DNA of 64,000 nt from Dendrophyllia cribrosa (Eukaryota; Cnidaria; Anthozoa; Scleractinia; Dendrophylliidae): NCBI GenBank assembly GCA_024195265.1, contig JAJLRJ010000011.1:7488610-7552609 (forward strand), read 5' to 3'. This document shows, piece after piece, positions 43,138-53,625 of this stretch. Made by a program: the position numbers and the translations under genes. Below the pieces are notes generated by a model. It saw only the letters and a program-made list of their open reading frames with translations. It was not told the origin of the DNA and ran no database searches. The stretch's first letter is position 1, and each line of letters begins with the position of its first letter.

Positions 43138-46100
43138 TCACATCCAGTGAAATCTGGGCATGTGCAAACTTGAATAAGTCGCTGGTCTGTGAAATGCAGA
43201 CCCAGGTCGTTCAATACTTAAACGGAGTCCCTTCTCTCCGGGTCTTAGATGTGAGAAGTTCGCCATACTTTCTTGCACAACTGAAAGAAAAATGAACAGC
43301 TAAGTTAGTTACGGGTTAGATTCGCTTTGTTTTTGTCGATCAACTTATTTTGAAATTTTGAAATTTCTTACTTTCTTTGTTACATTAACTATTAACTTGA
43401 CGCTTCCCACTCCAGGAAATAATCATATAGTTTATGTAATAATTAAAGGGGTTAGTTGCTATAGAAACTGTGGTGCTGCGTCGGTGAGGCAGTGAAACAC
43501 GAAAATCTGGTTTTATCATCTGAGTTTATAAGGTTAATCGTATCAATAACAAAATTCTCGATTATGATTGGTCATCCGCGCGCCTATTTCTTACGTAATT
43601 GGCGCGGTCACGTGGGTATCCAATTACAGCTATCCAATTACAACTTTTTGTAATTGGATAGCTGTAATTGGACACCTAAGTTTCGCGCGCGTCAATCAGT
43701 TGCACTTGAATGAGTTCTTTTTTGCTGTTTTCCTTCTACTTTCAAACTGATAGAAAATGTCCTAGACGTTTTTAGTACAAAAGAGTCGACATAGACTTTT
43801 TAATCTCGAATTTTGTTAAGAGTAAAGGAATTGTGGTTGTGATTGGTTTATATATTAAACAGTGGAGTACCACGTTAATTTACCATGTTTTCTCCGATAG
43901 CGTAGCGTAATTTTAGCTTGTTTTTAACTTGCATGTGCTTGAGAATAGTCCTTTTTACAGTTGTGTGCTTGGTGACCTTGCCTTTGAGTGGAAGCGAGGC
44001 TGGAGGTGACCTTGCTTTGATACAAACCTTTCTGCCTTTCATATGTTAATAATGCTTTTCTCATGCTAACTAGCTAAATTTACATCTGAAAAGCTCCAAG
44101 GTTTGTATCAAAGCAAGGTCACCTCCAGCCTCGCTTCCACTCAAAGGCAAGGTCACCAAGCACACAACTGTAAAAAGGACTATTAAATAGTATTGAATTT
44201 AGAGGCATTTAATGAAAAAAACAAAAAAACAATGGGAATGACGTCACTAACCTGATTTCGGCCAATGGTCTGACTGATAGTGACACCACGTGACCACTAC
44301 CTCGCTCATGCGCTGTAAGGTTACTTTCTTAGGATCACTGGAAAAGTCTAGGCCTATAATAAAAATAATAATAATAATAAAGTCTTTATTTAAAGAGGGT
44401 TGCACTAAATAGCAAAGCTAATAAACTTGTGGCCCTTTATAACACTACTCTAATTTACAAAACTATAAAAATTACGAATTTAGATATAATTAATAAAAAT
44501 AGCGCTAAAAAAGTTCGAAGGAGAAACAAAATGAATACTTTTATTAAAGCGAATTGAAAATGATTACAAGTTTTACGTTGAAAATTCAACTTCACGACGG
44601 ATTATTTTCTAAGCTCTCATTTACCTTCCAATAATTACTTCCCTTTTCAACAGAGCATGTAAAGTTTTCTTATGGATGTTGAATATCTATCTTTTGACGA
44701 CAGGAAGCCCAGGTTTTCTTGTAAGCCTGGTTTTCCTGTGACCAGATCAATCACAGCAAATTAAAGCGTTTTAAAATAATAATAATAAGCATATCTTTGT
44801 GGACTACCATTGACAAAAGCAGTGAAGTAATTCACGAACAAAGTATTACATGAAAATCATCCTTAACCTCACCTGTTTGTCTTCTTTGCCATTGTTCAGA
44901 CTTTTCTCTGCTTCCTACCAGCTCTCCAGCCACAGAAAATACTTTTGGAGCAACAATGTTGCTTCCCCAAAAGTTCCAGAATTCTCGAATGACCGAACCA
45001 AATATACCCCCTGTCATAAAATAGAAACAAATAAGTTAGATTAGCATTTTAAGAGCGGGATAGACGATAGAAGTTGGTCGTAAGGTTTCCGATAGTTTTA
45101 CACTACGCATCCTTCAATATGGGGTACACCATGGATGGTAAGAGTGAATTTTCGAATTAGTGATGTAAGGGCTACGTCACTTATGTCAATTATCAATCAA
45201 GTACGTTTGAACACGCCCCGTGAAATTTAGGAACAATTCATTTGGTGACGGGTAGACGCGTGTACGCGTCGTGGACCTTTTTTTTAACTGAAAATCTATT
45301 GGAAAATTCCTTTACATTTCCGCTTGCGGGCCTCTCAAATTTTCTCAGGGTCATTTTGTTTTGAACTACATAAAGTACATTTTGCTCACCAGACAACATG
45401 CAGTCCGTGCTCACATATTCCTGCGTGGTGCACTTGCTTCCCATGAGCCTTTGCGTCATATCTCGGAACTTCATCGTGAGTACGGGGTCCTGGAGCCTGG
45501 AAACGATTTCTCGCTTGCACAACTCAAAGTGCGTGTCATAACTCTGAAGACTGCTGGTAATTTTTTCCCTGAGCATCTTGTACAGGGAGCTTACACTTTT
45601 GTACTGGAATACTTTGAGTAGCGTCTGTACTTGGGAATTGATGATCATGTTCACTATCGCCTCGGTCACAATTTGGGACTGGTCAGCGGGGAAGTCGTGA
45701 ATAACCATCTGCCACTGCGAGTGAGGAAAGGATGAGGATTTAAGAGGATGTAACAGGTATTATTAAAGCGCGGGAAAACGCAAATTATCGAGTTACAATT
45801 GGGTTCGGTTTTGTTTCTGATTGGTTGAGAAAGTGGCGCGAGATTTTTTAGCCAATCACAAAGCGTAATAACGTAAAACCAAAGCAATAGCGAAATTACT
45901 TTCGACACTCAACTTTAAACCATTCTTAAAGGAGCTCTGTCATGGTAATTTTGAGGTTTTTGGATCAAAACTGCTCCAAATTAAAACTAAGTACCTTCGT
46001 CGTACACGAAATGCCAAAAGAACACTAAGAGGAATATCTTAAGTGAAATTTCTTAGAGAAAATGAACCATAATCATAGTTTCAGCGAGTTTTCCAAGACA

Positions 46101-49100
46101 GAAGCGATAAACTTGAAAAGATTAGCTCAATTTTTTCAAGATGCAATCCATTTCCATCCTGGCCGTCTGCAGCCCAAGACACTCAGTTTTACTCTTAGAG
46201 CACTAGTAGAATAACTTTAAACAAAACTGGACCACTATTTTTGGGTTTTCACTGATATAAAGATTCTGTATTTTGGCTAACTATATTGTGCTGATATAAC
46301 GGAACATTCTCACTTTTAAATCTGTGAATGAAATCCTTCAGAGCAGCCAGTTATAAAGCTAACGAACCGTACTTACCTGTGATAATGTTTATTATGCTGC
46401 ACAAGGTGATTCTAACTTTTGAGTCTGTGGATGAAGTCCTTAAATATGGTACTGTTTATTTTGTACAAAGTGGTTTTGACTTTTGGATCTTCGAGAGATA
46501 TCTAAAGTGTGACGGCTAAACTCAGAAAAAAAACTCATCATTTTCTTTTACCTTAGGCGAAAAAAAGTCTTCCTCAGGTGTTGAACACAGACGGGCCAAC
46601 GTTTTCATGTGATGAATTTGTCCTTCCTTTGACCCTTGTCTGTACAGCGTTGCCATGACAACAGGCCATCCCATGACGTTACGAGATATCATACGGGTCT
46701 CTAGCAAGTTAAATCCGGGAACGACGTCGTTGAAAGTTTGGCAAAGTAAGTAAAGTTTCCCGTATGTAATGTTATTTTGATCATGTGACAAAGCTCTGTG
46801 GAAGAGAGTCTCTGACTCTGGTAACGTTAAACAAATGTACTGATCTTCTTCGTCCAATGAATAACCTCTTAATAAGCCGACAGAAAGCGACGATGGTAAA
46901 TGGGTAACACTCGCATCTTTCGCCAGTAAATGATCGTATTCCGCGTGCGGCCGTTTTCTAGACTTGCATTTCTTTCCATCAGACGATGTAGAAGAACTCT
47001 ATAAAGAAACAAAAGATGAAATACGTTGTTATTAGCTCAATTTTGGTCACGTACCACACGGGTGTTTTAGCAAATTTGCTATTTAATTCTTATTACCATC
47101 TCATGTAAAACAGAAGAGAACGTGATTATTTACTTCATTTTTACCGAAAACCACGTGAAATAAACGGTTTTTGTTTGTTTTTAGAGGAAATGCACGTGAT
47201 TTTCTTGTTGGGTGCATGTAACTGTCTCATGATATTGCAGCGCTCGTGATTGCTTCGTGGCATCGCAAGCGGCTGCCTTGTTATAGTGCACTTGATAAAT
47301 CAAGGCAGCGTTCGTGATTACTTCGTGATAATGCAAGTGGTTGCCTCATGGAAAAACACGTTATTCTCCTGTGCAACACGTGATTTTACCTCTCGTTTTT
47401 CTGGCTTTTCCTCTGTATTTTCCTCCTGTTCGTTATTCTGTTTAGCATTGTTCTGTTTGTTATTTGAGCTTCTATCAGGCGTTGCTCTTCTCGCTTGAGG
47501 TCTGAAGTGATCGTGCGTTCCTTTGGATTCAAAATAAATGCCATCCTCCTGATGAACCCAGAAATGAGTCACAGGGTACCCATTGTTGCCTAAAATAAGC
47601 AAGAATTTCTTGTTAACAACAAGAGAGGGTATTGGTAACAATAAATGCCAGTCAAAATGGATACGTGGTACAGTGGTGGATCCAGAATTCATTGTAAGGG
47701 AGGATGCAGAATAAGGGTTAGGGGGGGGGGGGGGGGGGGGGGGGGCTTCCCTAGATCCGCCCGTCACTGCGATATATCCTAAGGGAGAAGAGGGGGCTCC
47801 CAAATAACAACGTGAATTAAAGGAGATTTTTAAATTAGTCTAGACCCAAGTAAAGGAGTTGAGAATTTCGTCTCGAAATCATGCCACAACCCTTTGTTTA
47901 ATCCATAAACTCTGTTGAATAGAATGCAGTCAAGCCATAATTCATTGAATAACCTTTAATTTTTAATAGCAATATAATAATAGAGCAGTTTTCAATTGAG
48001 TGTCGTAAAACCAAAACCAAAGTAATTACTCTGACCAATCACAGCAGTCGTAAACAATCCAATGAACCAATCAGAGCTCGAAGCAATTACATGTCGGCGG
48101 CACCAAGCGCGGGAAAACGCGTGCGAGCAAGTCACGATTGGTTTTGGTTTTACTTCTGATTGGTCGAGAAAGTGGCGTGAGATTTTTTAGCCAATCACAA
48201 AGCGTAGCAATCAAAAACCAAAGCAATTGTGTAATTACTTTCGACATTCAATTGAAAACTGCTCTAATAATAATAATAATAACTTTAATATTTATAAAGC
48301 GCAAAATACATGTGTATATGATTTAATGCGCTGTACATTAAAACTAAGCAATTAAATAAAATTATTGAATACATAAAATACATACATACAGTACTATAAT
48401 TATATCGTGATTAAAACTATAGATTATAAGCTAATTTGAATAAAGGTGTTTTAAGAGCTTACTTAAAATGGTCAATATAGAGGAAATCGTACGTTTATTA
48501 CCTGTACACTTTCTGTGGACCAGTGTTCCCGTACATGTGGCGTTGGGACAATTTTGACCCATTTGTCTTTCTCGAACTGTAAAGAATGGAAAATATGGTC
48601 ACATAAGATAAATGATGTGTTTAATTTTTTTTTTGGGGGGGGGGGGCGGATATGGGAAGTTATTTAAGCATTTGTAAAAGAAGGCACACGATACCGCATA
48701 CGGCTCAGTCGATTTGTGGATAGTAGTTCATGACGACACCAAATGATATACAGCGGGAACGCAAATGCCAAATTAACAAGATATGTTTAAAGTCATGCTT
48801 TTGTGTCAAAATGTTCTAAATATCTTTTATCTGTTTTGTGTTGATTGTTGGTTTTGTAATCATTCCACCAGGAAATATAGAAAGGAAAACTCGCCAAAAT
48901 GGCACTTTCAAAATAGCTCTACAAACAACACACTCGCCGATAAAACGCAAAAAAATCCCCAATTTCATTTTGTAAAATACTGAAAAACAAATGGTACCAT
49001 GCAAAAGTACTGCTGAAGAGGTTTCATTTGAATGGTCACACCATAGCTAGGATTTTATCCACAGACCCAAAAGTTAGAACAAATGGTACCATGCAAAAGT

Positions 49101-52100
49101 ACTGCTAAAGAGGTTTCATTTCAATGGTCACACCACAGGATTTCTTCGACAGACTCAAAAGTTAGAACAAATGGTACCATGCAAAAGTACTGCTGAAGAG
49201 GTTTCATTTGAATGGTCACACCATAGGATTTCATCAACAGACTCAAAAGTTAGAACTGCACTACATGTCTCCATAATTGACTCTGGGAGTAAAAGCTATA
49301 ATTCAAAGATGCTTACCTTTATCAGAAATAGCCGGTCTAACAACAATCTTGAGTCCATTAGGGAGAGTGCAGTCCTTACTACAGAGCAACACCCCAACAC
49401 AGGTCTTCTTCAGCACAAATTTGTTATGGTTGTTCGTGTATTTCATGGCCCATCCTGATATATGCGCCTGAGCCTCCCGGCTGTACGGCGAGTAGCGAAG
49501 CTTCGTGGATCCATCAATCCATTCTTCAAATTCGTCATATTCCTTCATCGCCTTTCAGGAGAGAAAAAGAAGCAAAGATACAAGTTACATTAAAGCGGCA
49601 GTGTCACGGAGATTTGGTGTCATTTCAAAACAAAAACATTTTCTGGTATTAAGCAGAAACCGCTAGTGTACCAAAACTGGCAATGAGTGTCTCTAGTCAT
49701 AGACGGAGTGGGTCTGAATGAATGCAACTAGAAAAAGGTTAACCTAACTTTTTCCAAGTTCTCTCATATTTTCGGTCTACATTTGTCAATTATAACTAGA
49801 AACCGGCAGAAAACGTTTTTTTTTCAGGTCAGTTCTATTTGCAACTGCCTAAAATTTAGCATAACTGCAAAAACTGCTTCTTTCTCTGTTATTTTTTATA
49901 CTAGCTGTTTATATGAATGATTTATTTCACTAAACAGTAAAATCCCGGTTATAAGCCCTGGGCTTATACGACTTCGTAAGGGTTTTTAGGGCTGGCAAGC
50001 AAAACTATTGTGATAAAAAAAAGCGTGGTTTTAGTTAATTTGGTGCAAATGTTTGTAAAAATTGCTGTAAGGAGCTGTGGTGTGCTTATATATCGCAGGG
50101 GTACAACCTGAATAATGTTTTGCTACCAAACTGATCGGCCTATAACCGGGGGGGGGGGGGGGGGGGGGGGGGTATAAGCGCGGGGAGCGGGGCAAGACTT
50201 ATAAACGAGATTTTACAGTACTGCATTATCATTTATTCAATATTTCACAGGTCACAGTATCAGTATAGGCTCACATGTATAGCTTTATATAGTTCTGAGC
50301 CAATCAGTAGAGGATTTGCACCGGAAGTAAAAATTTCATAAGAATGGTAAGTTTGATTTCGGCGGGACAGTATCTCTTTAAGGTACACCGCTTTCTTGGC
50401 CAAGCATGAAGCCCAGCCTTGTTAAAGCTTCCAGCTTAAATATATTTACCTGTAAAATCCCGGCTTCAGCTTCAGGAGCTGGAAATATTCTTTGTCGATC
50501 ATGGACGACTCGATCAGGACCTAAAACATAGTGATATGCGTACCCTCCAGGCATTGCATAGTGTATCGGTGCCTCTGGATACCAGAGAGTGGACCTATAA
50601 AAACAGAACAAGAACAGATTTAGCCCTTTAACTTGGTTTTCAATTGAGCATCGAAAGTAATTTCGTGATTGCTTTGGTGTTGCATTGCTTCGCTTTGTGA
50701 TTGGCTACAAAATCTCGCGCCATTTTCTCGACCAATCAGAAGTAAAAGCAAAACAAATCGTGACTTGCTCGCACGCGTTTTCCCGCGCTTGGCACCGGCT
50801 ACATGCATTTGCTTCAAGATCTGATTGGTTTATTCGATTGTCTGAATATCTGTTGTGATTGGACAGAGTAATTACTTTGGTTTTGGTTTTACGACACTCA
50901 AGTGAACACCAAAATTTGAACTACCGTGAAAAGGTCTATTCAAGAAAAATCCAAAGAAAAAATTTATAATGTACTGAGAAACAAAGAAATATGGAAGGAG
51001 CTTTTTAATGGCGGCAGGTCTGAATTAACTGTTGACCCTTACTGATGAATGAGCAATTTCTCCTTTTATTGATGATACCGCATTGTCGAGCAGATTGCGG
51101 GCGACAACAGTAAAGTGAGCCATCAACGAGGAAAGATAAAAAATGTAAATGAAAACAAAACTTACGACAGCTTGAGCTTCTTGTGAGGAACATGACATAA
51201 ATTTCCACTGACCCCTCCCATCTGTACTGGAAATCTGAAATCAAATTTTCTGAAATTAGTCATTACATCTCTCTTAAAATCAATGTTTGTATGGGCGTAT
51301 AAATTATCAAGCGAACACAATAATTAATTACGGTGCACCCACTAAAATTGAAAGCTAGGAAAATTCTAAACACGTAACATACAAGTTGAAAATGAAATTA
51401 AGTTTTGCATACATTAAATATGGTCGCATAATTTATGAATCCAACATAATTAATAAATAAATTAAGTTGCATCCGCGAAAATTAAAAGCCAGCAAAATTC
51501 TAATCGCGATTCTGATATATTGCACTCCCACATTTTATGAAATTGTCAGTTAAAAGGATTCGATATTATGCCTCCTATTCCAACCATGTTTACACAACGT
51601 TTTTTTTTTGTCACGATATTTGAAATAATTATTCATGAACTAACCCACCCACCGGAATAGAAGCACGTTTTGTTATTTCCTTGCCGGGCGAAGCAGGCTT
51701 GTTAATTGAGCAATATATATCCGTAACGTTTTTTACTCGTAGACAAATTCGTGAAATATTATTAAATTTTCACAAGTTAATACGCTTTAGGATATTCCTC
51801 AGTGTTAAAGTCAAGTACTGCTCACTGGCTTTCAATTGGATGGTCACGATTTCATCCGCAAAACTCTTGAACCGTCTAGCACAGAGCAATAAACAGTATC
51901 CCTGGGAAGCCAGTACCCAGTATTTCAGTTGTATTCAAAATTATCATTACATATTGTAGGCTTTGAGCTATAATTAAGTTTGTTGTTGTTGTTTTGGTTG
52001 GAAATCACTGCTCAGTAGCTTTTACAAATGGTTACAATTTAGGATCACATCTACAAAATTAACATTCAAAATATTTATTCGGATTGAACATGAAGAAACA

Positions 52101-53625
52101 CTAAAGAGTTTTCTTTGCTAGCCACTCCCTTAGAATTTCAGTTTTGATTTCCCAGAATAAAATTTCATTTTAGAAAGCTTTCGTCTACCTAAATATTCAG
52201 CTTAAAAAAGATCCAAATATATTGCGTAAATTATAACATAATGTACTATCAAACGAGAAGAATGATGTATTTACACCCGCTCTCTTTTAGCTATCTGCTG
52301 GCATGCCCTCGTGTGCCTCTTGTCAACTCTGAGCTGGTCTCAGTTGAAAGAGTTTGGATCTGTTCCTAGACACACATGTTAGAATCGATGAATTTCAAAC
52401 TCTTTCTCGTTTCATCGGCCAACTATAATGCATTCTTGTCGACTCTCTTGGCTCTTGAACAGTTTGAATCATGGCATTGAACCGTAACTCTATATATTTG
52501 TCCCAGAGATTTTATTCATTTTTATTTCAAAGTTTGATGACTTACCCGTCTGTAGTCACGATGGATGCTAATGCGTGATTAAATTTTTGTAAAATTTCTC
52601 CGTCTTCGTTGCGCACTGTATCTATATCAAAAGAAAGAAGTTAAATCAACAAGCAAAGGAACATCGATCTATAAAAACAACGAAGTCTTTTGGATTCATT
52701 GTAAAAAGAGAGAAACTTCTTATATAAATGTTTTGCCGATTGAAAACAAAATTTAGTCGCGTTCAAAGCCGGTATATAGCATTTATTAATGTGAGTGCGT
52801 TAAATATTGAAAACGAAAATTGAAGCACCACAAGAACTAAGCGGGAAAGAACTAGAAACTGATGAAAAGTTTTTACTCATGGTAACGCTTCAGGGTTTCA
52901 TCCAGACATAGACTCACTGATAACTCAAAGCCACCTTGTACAGCACGACAAACAGCACCACAGGAAAGTACTGCTCAATAGCTTTTATTGGAATGGTCAC
53001 TTTAGGGTTTCATCCACAGACTCATAAGTTAAAACCACCTTGTACAGCATAATAAACAGTACCACAGGAAAGTCCTGCTCAGTAGCTTTCATGGTCACAC
53101 TTAAGGATTTCATCCACAGACTCAAAAGTTAGAACCGCCTTGTACAGCATAATAAACAGTACCACAGAACAGTACTGCTCAATAGCTTTCATTTGAATGG
53201 TCACACTTTAGACTCACAATTCAAAACCACCTTGTACAGCGCAATATTTACATAATCGGAGGAAAGTAAGTCAGCATTTCATTTAACGGTCAAACTATGG
53301 GATTTCATCCGCAGTGAAGTAATTACATACAATCATGGAAAATGACTTAGGTTGACTTTAACAAGAAAAGATTTCAATCGTCGATCAGAAAGAAAGCATG
53401 GAAAAGTACTGACTTTTAAGTACTGACTTTTAAAAGCTAGGTCATATATAAAACGAACAACAAATCTTGCTTTAATTTGTTACTAAGTTGTGTGAAATCA
53501 CACTTAGTAGCGCAAACGAAGAGCATATTTGTTTAACATTTAAAGTTGTATTTGAGAAGAAAATACTTACGAATTTCAAATCTGCTCTCTTCGGCTTCTT
53601 CTTTTTTTAATGGTGCAAAACTCAT
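43138..53625 (-). CDS. GCM (glial cells missing) family transcription factor with a long novel C-terminus
   Basis: Exons in transcript order: 53571-53625, 52546-52621, 51166-51234, 50450-50594, 49317-49551, 48502-48576, 47390-47589, 46552-46998, 45390-45714, 44873-45010, 43138-43280. This gives 635 codons. The GCM domain is about residues 118-250, with HISGWAMKYTNNHN and YPVTHFW. The zinc ligands expected from the mammalian GCM structure are all present: Cys166, Cys217, His244, His246 and Cys172, Cys176, Cys203, Cys208. The last pair is spaced C-x4-C, as in fly GCM. GCM proteins bind the octamer ATGCGGGT through this domain and specify glia, blood, placenta or parathyroid in other animals. 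Residues 260-285 are Gln/Asn/Glu-rich; a basic KKCKSRKR stretch follows, possibly nuclear import. Residues 295-590 match nothing I recognise. The 3' end is uncertain: reading on past 45390 stops at 45238, and past 44873 at 44832; the exon at 43138-43280 has a strong acceptor and ends in frame. Confidence 0.9.
43619..43672. repeat. Perfect hairpin in the last gcm region
   Basis: TCCAATTACAGCTATCCAAT and its exact complement around a CTTTT loop; the arm is about 25 bases. Confidence 0.8.
43944..44184. mobile_element. Fold-back with perfect 87-bp arms
   Basis: 43944-44031 and 44098-44184 are exact mirror images (AATAGTCCTTTTTACAGTTG... inward to ...GATACAAACCTT), around a 66-base AT-rich loop. 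It lies in the last gcm intron. Confidence 0.9.
45765..45915 (+). mobile_element. Family A MITE, fragment 8
   Basis: GCGCGGGAAAACG through TTTTTTAGCCAATCACAAAG to TTTCGACACTCAA; the left half is missing. It lies just upstream of a gcm exon. Confidence 0.75.
45926..46510 (-). repeat. Reverse copy of the 28.3-kb repeat, then satellite pieces
   Basis: 45926-46280 is the reverse complement of 28303-28868 without the 200-base insert. 46320-46510 continues with reverse satellite units (GATTCTAACTTTTGAGTCTG). Both lie in a gcm intron. Confidence 0.75.
47721..47745 (+). repeat. Poly(G) run of 25
   Basis: Twenty-five G in a row, inside a short inverted repeat (GTGGATCC / GGATC-like words on each side), in a gcm intron just upstream of exon 47390-47589. 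Confidence 0.9.
47980..48266 (+). mobile_element. Family A MITE, copy 9 (full length)
   Basis: ATAGAGCAGTTTTCAATTGA at the left, TCAATTGAAAACTGCTCT at the right. Six CCAAT/ATTGG words. It is nearly identical to 27608-27895. An (AAT)n tract follows, with a further dispersed repeat to about 48420. Confidence 0.9.
48940..49280 (+). repeat. Satellite variant 1, three units in a gcm intron
   Basis: Nearly the same sequence as 338-700, in tandem, ending with the GACTCTGGGAGTAAA tail. Confidence 0.85.
49937..50219. mobile_element. MITE with a 25-base poly(G) core
   Basis: ACAGTAAAATCCCGGTTATA is mirrored by TTATAAACGAGATTTTACAG. A run of 25 G lies at 50148-50172. It lies in a gcm intron. Confidence 0.75.
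50636..50910 (-). mobile_element. Family A MITE, copy 10
   Basis: GGTTTTCAATTGAGCATCGA at the left and ACGACACTCAAGTGAACACC at the right, body in reverse orientation, with CCAAT words conserved. Confidence 0.85.
51800..52070 (+). repeat. Two isolated satellite units
   Basis: GCTTTCAATTGGATGGTCAC and CAGTAGCTTTTACAAATGGT words; diverged. Confidence 0.6.
52860..53300 (+). repeat. 105-bp satellite array in gcm intron 1
   Basis: Four units with AGTACTGCTCAATAGCTTT, GGATTTCATCCACAGACTC and CACCTTGTACAGCATAATAA; partly deleted. Confidence 0.85.

Noticed and set aside
47590..47803. N-terminal extension of the gcm exon frame containing polyproline
   Set aside because: It reads upstream of the acceptor at 47589 into intron and a poly(G) run; the spliced model joins the GCM domain correctly.
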